This document shows positions 1-6,273 of a stretch of 8,637 bases of DNA, in pieces. Origin of the DNA: Clostridiales bacterium (GTDB lineage: Bacteria; Bacillota; Clostridia; Christensenellales; Borkfalkiaceae); assembly GCA_021635425.1 (NCBI GenBank), contig JAJWOJ010000062.1:1-8637 (forward strand). The letters run 5' to 3'. The first letter of the stretch is position 1, and each line of letters opens with the position of its first letter. Both the position numbers and the translations under genes were made by a program. The notes below the pieces were generated by a model, which did not search any database, had not been told where the DNA came from, and worked only from the letters and a program-made list of their open reading frames with translations.

Positions 1-744
1 GCCGAGGAAATCGTGGAAAATCTTCACGATCGCATGATTAAGGAAAAACAAGCCGATAAAGACGTTGTTTTGCAGGCTTTGAAGGATGAAATCGTCGCCT
101 GTCTCGACAATGCGGGGGATTTCGAACTCGAATACCCTGCGGTTATTATGGTTATCGGCGTAAACGGCGTGGGAAAAACCACGTCGATAGGCAAAATGGC
201 ACACCTTTTCACCGAGCAGAAAAAAACGGTCACGATTGCCGCCGCGGATACGTTCAGGGCTGCCGCTGCGGATCAGCTTGAAATCTGGGCGGAAAGAGCA
301 AAGGTAAGGATTGTTAAAAGCGTTGAAGGGAGCGACCCGTCTGCGGTTGTTTTCGACGCGCTTTCTTCCGTTAAGTCCAAAAAGACCGACGTTCTCATAA
401 TCGATACCGCGGGCAGACTTCACACTAAATCCAATCTTATGGAAGAGCTTAAAAAAATGTCGAGAGTCGTCGCGAGGGAATACCCCGAAGCTCATTTCTA
501 TAAGCTTATCGCGCTGGACGCAACCACGGGGCAGAACGCTCTTTCTCAGGTCGAGGTGTTCGATGAAGCCGTCGGTATCGACGGAATAATTCTGACAAAG
601 CTTGACGGTACGGCAAAAGGCGGATTCATCGTGTCGCTTTGTAACGAGCTTTGCGTTCCCGTTGCATACGTCGGCACGGGCGAAAAAATCGAAGACGTAG
701 ACAATTTCGATAAAGAAGCTTTCGTGGACGCGATTTTCGACTGA
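1..744 (+). CDS. ftsY: Signal recognition particle receptor FtsY (5' partial)
   Basis: FtsY is the membrane-associated SRP receptor GTPase that docks ribosome-nascent chain complexes brought by Ffh and hands them to the Sec translocon. The frame is open from base 1 with no stop, so the gene enters from upstream; the GTG at 13 is internal and not a start. About 247 codons are visible: the end of the helical N domain, then the G domain with P-loop GVNGVGKT (157-180), DTAGR (403-417), and TKLDGTAKGG starting at 595. The sequence ends shortly after the closing loop VGTGEKIEDVDNFD, as usual for the family. Any acidic A domain would lie outside the window. Ffh has the same SRP GTPase motifs, but the GVNGVGKT loop and the absence of an M domain identify this one as FtsY. 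A terminator follows at 813-849, so it is transcribed separately from ylxM-ffh. Confidence 0.97.
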   Translation, partial: AEEIVENLHDRMIKEKQADKDVVLQALKDEIVACLDNAGDFELEYPAVIMVIGVNGVGKTTSIGKMAHLFTEQKKTVTIAAADTFRAAAADQLEIWAERAKVRIVKSVEGSDPSAVVFDALSSVKSKKTDVLIIDTAGRLHTKSNLMEELKKMSRVVAREYPEAHFYKLIALDATTGQNALSQVEVFDEAVGIDGIILTKLDGTAKGGFIVSLCNELCVPVAYVGTGEKIEDVDNFDKEAFVDAIFD

Positions 745-812
745 AATTCGTAGTCGCCGGTCACGAGTTCAGACACAATCGTTCGTGGCTAAAAAGCAAA
801 TAAAAAAAATAT

Positions 813-849
813 GCGGTGTAAGGCAAAAATGCTTGACATCGCTTTTTTT
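813..849 (+). terminator. Intrinsic terminator after ftsY, overlapping the ylxM promoter
   Basis: The outer stem GCGGTGT (813-819) pairs with ACATCGC (836-842), with one G-U pair. It is extended by AAG(G)CA (820-825) against TGCTT (830-834), with G823 bulged and an AAAA loop. Seven Ts follow directly (843-849). This gives about 12 base pairs plus a U-tract, which is textbook intrinsic termination. An A-run at 802-809 on the other side could give some activity in the reverse direction. The 3' arm contains the -35 hexamer of the next promoter. Confidence 0.8.
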
Positions 850-861
850 ATGGTGTATAAT
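833..861 (+). promoter_or_regulatory. SigA-type promoter for ylxM-ffh
   Basis: TTGACA (833-838) and TATAAT (856-861) are both perfect consensus hexamers, separated by 17 bases. Transcription should start near 867-869, giving a 5' leader of about 20 bases before the ylxM ATG at 887. The -35 lies in the 3' arm of the ftsY terminator and the terminator T-tract falls in the spacer. It probably drives ylxM, ffh, rpsP and khpA. Confidence 0.9.
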
Positions 862-886
862 GATAAAGTAAACGGGGTGGCTTAAT

Positions 887-1201
887 ATGGAGATAAACGA
901 CGAAATCTATTATAACGAACTTTTCGCCGAGTATTCTTCCCTTTTAAGCCCCGCGCAGAAAGAGATTTTCGATATGTACTTTGGTATGGATTTATCTCTC
1001 GGCGAGATAGCCGAGATAAAAGAAATATCCCGTCAGAGCGTGTCGGACGCCCTTTCCAAAGCAAAAAAACAGCTTGTTTCCCTCGAAGAAAAATTAGGTT
1101 TATGCCGTAAAAAAAAGTCGATTTATCGGCTTATAGGCGGGCTTTCGGGAGAAAACGAATACATAAAAAAAGAAATAGAAAATATTTTGGGAGATAATTA
1201 G
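887..1201 (+). CDS. ylxM: YlxM/p13 family HTH protein of the SRP operon
   Basis: This 104-residue protein matches the small YlxM (UPF0122) family, which is almost always encoded next to ffh in Firmicutes and Mollicutes. It has been linked to SRP function, where it is proposed to modulate SRP GTPase activity. The fold resembles sigma region 4. Residues 21-34 (SPAQKEIFDMYFGM) lead into a helix-turn-helix around 36-60, with LSLGEIAEIKEISRQS followed by VSDALSKAKKQL. The C-terminal tail is basic, then acidic. The ATG at 887 has a GGGGTGG ribosome-binding site six bases upstream and sits about 20 bases after the predicted transcription start. The TAG stop shares its G with the ffh start codon, which suggests translational coupling. 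Length is normal for the family. Confidence 0.92.
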   Translation: MEINDEIYYNELFAEYSSLLSPAQKEIFDMYFGMDLSLGEIAEIKEISRQSVSDALSKAKKQLVSLEEKLGLCRKKKSIYRLIGGLSGENEYIKKEIENILGDN

Positions 1202-2520
1202 TGGCAGTATTTCAAGGCTTATCCGAAAAACTAAATCACATATTTTCCAAGATGACGAAAAAGGGAAGGCTTACCGAGCTTGAAATAAAACAGGCGATGA
1301 GAGAGGTAAGAATAGCCCTTCTGGAAGCTGACGTTAACCTTGGCGTTGCAAAGGATTTTATCGCGAAGGTAAGCGAAAAAGCCGTCGGACAGGAAATATT
1401 AAAAAGCTTAAGCCCTGCGCAGCAGGTTATAAAAATAGTCAACGAAGAGCTTACCGAACTCATGGGTTCTACAAACAGTAAGCTTATCGTAAGCCCCGAA
1501 CCGCCCACGGTTATCATGATGTGCGGTTTGCAGGGCGCGGGCAAAACGACCCTTTGCGGAAAGTTGGCAGTTTATCTTAAAAAACAGGGCAAAAAACCTC
1601 TTCTCGCGGCGTGCGACGTATATCGCCCCGCGGCGATCAATCAGCTTAAAATCGTCGGCGAAAAAGCTCAGGCGGACGTGTTTGAAAAAGGTCAGGGCAA
1701 TCCCGTAAAAATCGCGGCCGAAGCCGTCGAACACGCAAAAAAATACGGTTACGATACGGTAATCGTGGATACTGCAGGCAGGCTTCATATCGACGAGGCG
1801 TTGATGGAAGAGCTTGAAAACATCACGAAGGCGATAAGGGTTGACGAAATTCTCCTTACGGTCGATTCGATGACCGGGCAGGACGCCGTCAACGTTGCAA
1901 CAACTTTCAACGACAGGTTAGAGCTTACGGGTGTTGGGCTTACCAAGCTCGACGGCGATACGAGAGGCGGCGCGTGCCTTTCCATAAAGGCGATTACGGG
2001 CAAACCGATAAAATTTGCCTCAGTCGGCGAAAAACTTACCGATCTCGAGCCGTTTTATCCCGATCGTATGGCAAACAGGATTCTCGGCATGGGCGACGTG
2101 TTGTCTCTCATCGAGAAAGCGCAGGAAGCCGTTTCGGAAGAGCAGATGCAGAAAATGGAGAGAAAGTTCAAGGCGAACAGCTTCACGTTGGACGATTATC
2201 TCGAGCAATTTGCCATGCTTAAAAAGATGGGCGGGGCGAAAAGTCTTCTCGGCATGCTCCCCGGAATGGGAACGAAAGTTAAAATCAGCGACGCCGATAT
2301 AGACGAAAGCAAAATCGAGAGAACGAAAGCAATCATTCTTTCGATGACCAAAAAGGAAAGAAACGATCCGTCGATTATCAACTATTCGAGAAAAACGAGA
2401 ATAGCGAAGGGAAGCGGAACGAGCATTCAGGAAGTAAATCAGCTCCTTAAACAATACGAGCAGAGCAAACAGATGATGAAGATGATGAAGAACAAACGCG
2501 GATTCAAAATGCCGTTCTGA
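1201..2520 (+). CDS. ffh: Signal recognition particle protein Ffh (SRP54)
   Basis: Ffh binds signal sequences emerging from the ribosome and, with the 4.5S/6S SRP RNA, targets them to FtsY at the membrane. The 439-residue protein is full length. The N domain spans about 1-95 and includes the motif ALLEADVNLGV. The G domain has P-loop GLQGAGKT (109-116), DTAGR (190-194) and TKLDG (248-252). The M domain starts near 315 with the flexible loop LLGMLPGMG (349-357), and the RNA-binding segment SRKTRIAKGSG (396-406) is followed by a methionine-rich end. The start is GTG at 1201, overlapping the ylxM stop as TAGTG, with a GGGAG site at 1189-1193, seven bases upstream. No SRP RNA gene is visible in the window. 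rpsP follows after a 97-base gap. Confidence 0.98.
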   Translation: MAVFQGLSEKLNHIFSKMTKKGRLTELEIKQAMREVRIALLEADVNLGVAKDFIAKVSEKAVGQEILKSLSPAQQVIKIVNEELTELMGSTNSKLIVSPEPPTVIMMCGLQGAGKTTLCGKLAVYLKKQGKKPLLAACDVYRPAAINQLKIVGEKAQADVFEKGQGNPVKIAAEAVEHAKKYGYDTVIVDTAGRLHIDEALMEELENITKAIRVDEILLTVDSMTGQDAVNVATTFNDRLELTGVGLTKLDGDTRGGACLSIKAITGKPIKFASVGEKLTDLEPFYPDRMANRILGMGDVLSLIEKAQEAVSEEQMQKMERKFKANSFTLDDYLEQFAMLKKMGGAKSLLGMLPGMGTKVKISDADIDESKIERTKAIILSMTKKERNDPSIINYSRKTRIAKGSGTSIQEVNQLLKQYEQSKQMMKMMKNKRGFKMPF

Positions 2521-2561
2521 TTCGTTCGGGCTTAAGAAAGCAAAAAAAATAAAGGTAGCAA

Positions 2562-2577
2562 CGTAAAATAATTTACG
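2562..2577 (+). other. Small hairpin in the ffh-rpsP spacer
   Basis: CGTAAA (2562-2567) and TTTACG (2572-2577) form a perfect six-pair stem around an ATAA loop, about 25 bases before the rpsP ribosome-binding site. No T-tract follows, so it is not an intrinsic terminator. I see no convincing promoter in 2521-2617, so rpsP is probably read through from the ylxM promoter. A role in mRNA processing or stability is only a possibility. Confidence 0.3.
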
Positions 2578-2617
2578 AGCGATAAATTTTGAAAATTTAA
2601 ACGGAGGATATAAAATC

Positions 2618-2914
2618 ATGGCAGTAAAAATGAGATTGACGAGACTCGGGGATAAAAAATCTCCCGCTTATCGTATCGTTGTCATCGACAGCAGAAAGGC
2701 AAGAGACGGCGAATACATCGATAAGATCGGGCATTACAACCCCACAATCAACCCCGCAGAAGTCGTTATCGACAAAGAAAAAGCGGCAGATTGGCTTTCG
2801 AAAGGCGTTCAGCCCACCGAAACCGTCAGAGCTCTTCTTTTGAATGCAGGCGTTATCGAGAAGTCGGACAAATTGTCTCCTTCCAAAACTAACCCTAAGA
2901 AGAAAAAGAAGTAA
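2618..2914 (+). CDS. rpsP: 30S ribosomal protein bS16
   Basis: bS16 is a primary assembly protein of the small ribosomal subunit and binds the 5' domain of 16S rRNA. The N-terminus MAVKMRLTRLGDKKSPAYRI is the family signature, followed by the motifs DSRKARDG and IGHYNP. Residues 60-80 (WLSKGVQPTETVRALLLNAG) are also characteristic. At 98 residues it is slightly longer than many homologues because of a lysine-rich tail (SKTNPKKKKK). The ATG has a strong GGAGG site at 2603-2607, ten bases upstream. It lies between ffh and khpA, the standard order in Clostridia. Confidence 0.98.
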   Translation: MAVKMRLTRLGDKKSPAYRIVVIDSRKARDGEYIDKIGHYNPTINPAEVVIDKEKAADWLSKGVQPTETVRALLLNAGVIEKSDKLSPSKTNPKKKKK

Positions 2915-2932
2915 TTTCGGGAAGTGAACTAA

Positions 2933-3169
2933 ATGTTGGATTTAATCAAATATATCATAAACCATTTTGCCGAAAATCCCGACGCGGTAGATTACGAAGT
3001 CGTCGAGAAAGGCAATGCGGTTGACGTTACCGTTCTTCTGAACGAAAGCGACATGGGAAAGGTTATCGGACGTCAGGGCAAAATCGCCAAGGCGCTCCGC
3101 ACCATCGTAAATTCCGCTTCAAAGAAAACGGGTAAGAGATACAATATCGAAATCAAAGGAAAGAACTAA
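2933..3169 (+). CDS. khpA: KH-domain RNA-binding protein KhpA (YlqC)
   Basis: This 78-residue protein is one compact KH domain. The RNA-binding loop GRQG (46-49) sits inside MGKVIGRQGKIAKALR. KhpA acts with KhpB/Jag as a global RNA-binding partner in Gram-positive bacteria and affects cell elongation and division genes in Streptococcus; that role is known from the family, not visible here. The start at 2933 lies 18 bases after the rpsP stop, with a modest GGGAAG site at 2919-2924. The position between rpsP and rimM is the normal one in Firmicutes. A strong terminator-like hairpin follows 19 bases after the stop. Confidence 0.93.
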   Translation: MLDLIKYIINHFAENPDAVDYEVVEKGNAVDVTVLLNESDMGKVIGRQGKIAKALRTIVNSASKKTGKRYNIEIKGKN

Positions 3170-3188
3170 ACGCTTTTTTCCGATACTC

Positions 3189-3230
3189 GCGGCTGCGTTT
3201 TGTTAAAAACGCAGCCGCTTTGTAAATTTT
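3189..3230 (+). terminator. Terminator hairpin between khpA and rimM
   Basis: GCGGCTGCGTTTT (3189-3201) pairs perfectly with AAAACGCAGCCGC (3206-3218) across a GTTA loop, giving a 13-pair stem with nine strong pairs at its base. The following sequence, TTTGTAAATTTT, is an interrupted T-tract, so termination may be partial. If it terminates fully, rimM and the genes after it need their own promoter, and only a weak candidate is visible. Confidence 0.78.
3200..3228 (+). promoter_or_regulatory. Weak promoter candidate for the rimM-trmD block
   Basis: TTGTTA (3200-3205) and TAAATT (3223-3228) are separated by 17 bases, and each matches four of six consensus positions. The -35 would lie across the loop of the preceding terminator. 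TATAAA at 3236-3241 is an alternative -10 that would put the transcript start almost at the ATG, but it has no recognisable -35. Neither is strong; readthrough from the ylxM promoter is equally possible. Confidence 0.25.
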
Positions 3231-3254
3231 ATCGTTATAAACAAAAACGAAATA

Positions 3255-3758
3255 ATGAATAAAATCGAAATAGGCGCGGTTGCAAAACCGCAGGGGATTA
3301 AGGGTGAACTTAAGTTGCGCTTGTTCTGCGACGGGTTCGATTCCGTGAAGAACGTCACAAAAGTCGAGCTTGACGGAGTTATATATGCGGTTGAAGATTT
3401 TCATTCTTCGGGCGCGGATGAAGCCGTTATCAAACTGAAAGGTCTGGACGACAGAAACAAAGCTGAACTTCTCAGAAGAAAAGAAGTTTACGCAGACAGA
3501 AGCGAAATTATCGTCGAAGAGGGAAGATATTTCATCTCCGACGTTTTAGGTTGCAAATTATATCTCACAAGCGGAAAAGAGCTTGGCGAGATTTTTGACA
3601 TAGTAAGCGGTAACGTCGATTATTATTACGTAAAAACAAACGAAGGCACGGCGATTTTCCCGCTCGTTGACGGCGTTTTGGATTCTGTCGACGTTGCAGG
3701 AAAAAAAGTTGTCGTAAGCGCCGCAAGATTTACGGAGGTCGTGATGTATGAGAATTGA
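3255..3758 (+). CDS. rimM: 16S rRNA processing / ribosome maturation factor RimM
   Basis: RimM assists late maturation of the 30S subunit, near the 16S rRNA 3' domain and protein S19. The 167-residue product has the N-terminal RimM domain starting MNKIEIGAVAKPQGIKGEL, where the GIKGE motif is diagnostic. A C-terminal PRC-barrel domain runs from about 89 to 160 (RYFISDVLGCKLYLTSGKEL, later FPLVDGVLDSVDV). The family N-terminus fixes the ATG at 3255, yet the 30 bases upstream are AT-rich and contain no Shine-Dalgarno sequence, unlike most neighbours. The last 11 bases overlap trmD, whose ribosome-binding site lies inside rimM. Length is typical. Confidence 0.95.
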   Translation: MNKIEIGAVAKPQGIKGELKLRLFCDGFDSVKNVTKVELDGVIYAVEDFHSSGADEAVIKLKGLDDRNKAELLRRKEVYADRSEIIVEEGRYFISDVLGCKLYLTSGKELGEIFDIVSGNVDYYYVKTNEGTAIFPLVDGVLDSVDVAGKKVVVSAARFTEVVMYEN

Positions 3759-4422
3759 TATTCTGACCCTTTTCCCCGAAATGTTCGCTCCGCTGACCGA
3801 AAGCATAATCGGCAGAGCGACCAAATCGGGCAAAGTGGAAATCGTCGTAACCGACATTCGCGATTACACAGAAAACAAGCACAGAAAGTGCGACGATTAT
3901 CCTTTCGGCGGGGGCGCGGGAATGGTTATGACGCCGCAGCCGATTTATTCGGCGATTATGGCAGTCGATCCCGATCACGAAGCGCGCAGAATCTTTATGT
4001 CGCCGAAAGGCAGAAGGTTTTGCCAGAGCATGGTTTCCGAGCTTTTGTCGTATGACAGAATTCTTCTTCTTTGCGGGCATTACGAAGGTGTCGATCAAAG
4101 GGTTATCGACCTTTGCATTGACGAGGAAATGTCTCTCGGCGATTTTGTGCTTACGGGCGGAGAAATCCCCGCGATGGCAATAACGGACTGCGTTTGCAGA
4201 TACGTGGACGGCGTTATTTCGGGCGAAAGTTTATCCGAGGAGAGTTTCACGGATAACCTTCTGGAGTATCCGCAGTTCACCCGCCCGCAGGAATTCATGG
4301 GTCTTACCGTACCCGAAGTTCTTGTTTCGGGCAACCATAAAGAAGTCGATAAATGGCGGAAAAACGAGGCGTTGAAGCTCACCGAAAGGCTTCGCCCCGA
4401 TCTTATTAAAAAAGAGAACTGA
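3748..4422 (+). CDS. trmD: tRNA (guanine-N1)-methyltransferase TrmD
   Basis: TrmD uses S-adenosylmethionine to make m1G37 next to the anticodon, which prevents +1 frameshifting. The 224-residue protein starts MRIDILTLFPEMF. It carries the family motifs YPFGGGAGMVM (51-61), the trefoil-knot SAM-binding stretches LCGHYEGVDQR (108-118) and SLGDFVLTGGE (129-139), and SFTDNLLEYPQFTRP (166-180), in which D169 corresponds to the catalytic aspartate. It is a little shorter than the usual 240-250 residues because the C-terminus ends early after LRPDLI. The ATG has GGAGG at 3734-3738, nine bases upstream, and overlaps rimM by 11 bases, so the two are translationally coupled. In most Firmicutes rplS comes next; here rbgA does. 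Confidence 0.98.
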   Translation: MRIDILTLFPEMFAPLTESIIGRATKSGKVEIVVTDIRDYTENKHRKCDDYPFGGGAGMVMTPQPIYSAIMAVDPDHEARRIFMSPKGRRFCQSMVSELLSYDRILLLCGHYEGVDQRVIDLCIDEEMSLGDFVLTGGEIPAMAITDCVCRYVDGVISGESLSEESFTDNLLEYPQFTRPQEFMGLTVPEVLVSGNHKEVDKWRKNEALKLTERLRPDLIKKEN

Positions 4423-4423
4423 A

Positions 4424-5314
4424 ATGGAAGCAAACGAAAGAAAATTGAATTGGTTCCCGGGACATATGGCGAAAGCTCTTCGTCAGATGGAAGCCGACGT
4501 TAAGCTCTGCGACGGAGTTATTCTCGTTATGGACGCAAGGGCTGTTTTCGCATGCTTCAATAAAAGGCTCGATAAGGTTTTCGGGAACAAACCTATCGTT
4601 TATTGTATCAATAAACGCGACCTGATTTCTAATGTTCAGGCAAAAAAAATCGAGAGCTATTTCAAAGCAAATAACCTCGTTTATGAACTTATAGAGGGAC
4701 TTTCTAAGCGTGACGGTCAAAATTTGCGCGCAAAATGCGATTTTGTTTTAAAGGAAAAAATCGAACGCAACGCGCAAAAAGGAATGACGAGAACTTTGCG
4801 TTTTATGGTCGCGGGGCTGCCGAATACGGGTAAATCTACGATAATAAATACGATGAGCGGTGCCAAGAAAGCCGAAACGGGAAACAAAGCGGGCGTTACC
4901 CGCGCTAACAAGTGGATAAGGCTCGGCAGTTTCGACCTTTTAGACACCCCCGGGACAATGCCGCCGAACATAGAAAATCAAACTTACGCCAGGCATCTTG
5001 CCTTTATCGGCGCGATGAACGACGACATTCTGCACGTGGAAGACCTTGCGCTCGACCTAATAACCGAGCTTGTTAAAATCGCTCCGAACGAATTTAAGGA
5101 AAAATATAAGCTTGACACCTTAGAACTCACTCCGCTTGAGATTTTCGATTGCATATGCAAAAAGCGCGGATATCTCCTTCACGGCGGCGAATGCGATTAC
5201 GAACGCGCGGCAAAGGCGATAATCGACGATTTCAGAAAGGGCAGAATAGGTAAGATCGCGCTCGAAACCAAACCGATTTTAAAAGCAAAACCCGAGAAAA
5301 AGGATGTCGAGTAA
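4424..5314 (+). CDS. rbgA: Ribosome biogenesis GTPase RbgA (YlqF), divergent
   Basis: RbgA is a circularly permuted GTPase needed for late 50S assembly, including incorporation of L16 in Bacillus. The 296-residue product opens with the signature NWFPGHMAKA (9-18). The G motifs come in permuted order: NKRD (G4, 63-66), P-loop GLPNTGKS (G1, 131-138), GVT (G2, around 157-159) and DTPG (G3, 174-177). A C-terminal RNA-binding domain follows. Several usually conserved segments differ: the expected DARIPxSSxNP box reads DARAVFACFNK (37-47), and the tryptophan after DTPG is missing (TMPPNIENQ). The start lies one base after the trmD stop, with only a weak purine-rich site, so coupling to trmD is likely. 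The permuted motif order and the next gene, rnhB, support RbgA over other permuted GTPases such as YqeH or RsgA. Confidence 0.92.
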   Translation: MEANERKLNWFPGHMAKALRQMEADVKLCDGVILVMDARAVFACFNKRLDKVFGNKPIVYCINKRDLISNVQAKKIESYFKANNLVYELIEGLSKRDGQNLRAKCDFVLKEKIERNAQKGMTRTLRFMVAGLPNTGKSTIINTMSGAKKAETGNKAGVTRANKWIRLGSFDLLDTPGTMPPNIENQTYARHLAFIGAMNDDILHVEDLALDLITELVKIAPNEFKEKYKLDTLELTPLEIFDCICKKRGYLLHGGECDYERAAKAIIDDFRKGRIGKIALETKPILKAKPEKKDVE

Positions 5315-5317
5315 ATC

Positions 5318-5950
5318 ATGACGGATAAAACAAAGGAAAAGCTTGAAAACGACAGAGCATTTTTGAGCGATAAAGTAAAATATATCGCGGGTGTGGACGA
5401 AGTCGGCAGAGGTCCGCTCGCGGGTCCTGTCGTGTGTTGTGCGGTTATTATGCCGCTTGACGACGAAAACGCCGTGGACGGCGTGGACGACAGCAAAAAA
5501 GTTTCTATAAAAAAACGCGAAAGTCTTTACGAAACGCTTAAAGAAAAAGCAATCGCCTATAAAATTTGCAGGATAGAACCCTGGGAAATTGACGAGATAA
5601 ATATTCTGGAAGCGACAAAAAAATGCATGAAAATGTGCATTGAGGAGCTTTCCGTCAAGCCCGATTTGGTTCTGGTCGACGCGGTGAAACTCGATATTCC
5701 GTATAAAACTCAGGCGATAATCAAAGGCGACGCGAAAAGTTACAACATAGGCGCGGCTTCGATAATCGCTAAGGTTTTCAGGGATAAGCTTATGGACGAA
5801 TATGACGAATTATATCCCGATTACGGATTTGCTAATAACAAAGGCTACGGAACGAAAGTTCATATAAACGCGTTGAAGGAGAAGGGAGCATGCCCGATAC
5901 ACAGAAAGACTTTTATAAAAAATTTCTCGGGAAGAAAGGAGAACGATTAG
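5318..5950 (+). CDS. rnhB: Ribonuclease HII
   Basis: RNase HII cuts RNA in RNA-DNA hybrids and starts removal of single ribonucleotides misincorporated in DNA. The 210-residue protein has the active-site pair D27-E28 in GVDEVGRGPLAGPV, the loop DDSKKVS (57-63), the third aspartate D121 in LVDAVKLD, and the segment IIKGDAKSYNIGAASIIAKV (134-153) with D156 just after. All catalytic residues are present. The motif LVDAVKL replaces the common LIDGN, a mild variation. The ATG at 5318 lies three bases after the rbgA stop. Only weak AAGGA or GAG candidates precede it, so coupling is likely. Its last 61 bases overlap the start of yraN in another frame. Confidence 0.96.
   Translation: MTDKTKEKLENDRAFLSDKVKYIAGVDEVGRGPLAGPVVCCAVIMPLDDENAVDGVDDSKKVSIKKRESLYETLKEKAIAYKICRIEPWEIDEINILEATKKCMKMCIEELSVKPDLVLVDAVKLDIPYKTQAIIKGDAKSYNIGAASIIAKVFRDKLMDEYDELYPDYGFANNKGYGTKVHINALKEKGACPIHRKTFIKNFSGRKEND
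5876..5881 (+). promoter_or_regulatory. Ribosome-binding site of yraN inside rnhB
   Basis: AAGGAG lies eight bases before the ATG at 5890 and within the coding sequence of rnhB. It is a near-ideal Shine-Dalgarno match and decides the yraN start, giving a 61-base overlap between the two genes. Confidence 0.7.
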
Positions 5951-6252
5951 CCGAGGAAGAAATAAAGAAGTGTGGCTATAAGCTCGTTAAACGCAATTTT
6001 ACCACTCCGTACGGTGAAGCCGACCTTGTTTTTCAAAAAGGCGACGAAACGATTTTCGTCGAGGTGAAAACGAGAAGCGGAACCTTTTTCGGGCTTCCGT
6101 GCGAAGCTGTAGGTTATAAAAAACAGGAAAAATATCGCATGATTGCCGAATATTATTTCAGAAACGACGGCGGTGCGGACGGGAAAAACATAAGCTTTGC
6201 CGTTGCAGAAGTAACGCCTGCGGGCGTGAACGTTATTTATAACGCGTTTTAA
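5890..6252 (+). CDS. yraN: YraN/UPF0102 family nuclease-fold protein
   Basis: This 120-residue protein belongs to UPF0102 (YraN), which has a restriction-endonuclease-like fold related to Holliday-junction resolvases. A cellular role is not firmly established. Visible signatures are GKKGERLAEEEIKKCGYKLV near residues 14-33, GEADL (42-46, usually GEIDL) giving acidic residue D45, and VEVKTR (57-62) giving E58 and K60 of the nuclease core. FGLPCEAVGYKKQEK (67-81) matches the family's FGxPxEAVxxxKQ pattern. The 61-base overlap with rnhB is set by the AAGGAG site at 5876-5881. Position after rnhB is standard in Firmicutes. Length is typical. Confidence 0.93.
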   Translation: MPDTQKDFYKKFLGKKGERLAEEEIKKCGYKLVKRNFTTPYGEADLVFQKGDETIFVEVKTRSGTFFGLPCEAVGYKKQEKYRMIAEYYFRNDGGADGKNISFAVAEVTPAGVNVIYNAF

Positions 6253-6273
6253 TGCGCGTAAAACTATAAGAAA

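Noticed and set aside
13..15. GTG as the start of ftsY
   Set aside because: The reading frame is open to base 1 and continues the N-domain helix pattern, so the gene is cut by the window and the GTG is internal.
759..790. An eight-pair stem (GGTCACGA with TCGTGGCT, including G-T pairs) just after ftsY as a terminator
   Set aside because: It has a 16-base loop and is followed by an A-rich stretch, not Ts. The hairpin at 813-849 is far stronger.
2583..2597. AAATTTTGAAAATTT palindrome before rpsP as an operator
   Set aside because: It is a short AT-only palindrome with no promoter near it, and such sequences arise by chance in AT-rich leaders.
2020..2619. A 199-codon open frame on the - strand
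   Set aside because: It is antisense to the ffh M domain and the rpsP leader and has low-complexity Phe/His/Leu content, as expected of a shadow frame.
3158..3181. GGAAAG...CTTTTTTCC at the end of khpA as a second terminator or antiterminator
   Set aside because: The stem is short and AT-rich with uneven arms. AAACGC at 3168-3173 could compete with the 3189-3218 hairpin by only six pairs against thirteen, too weak to argue for regulation.
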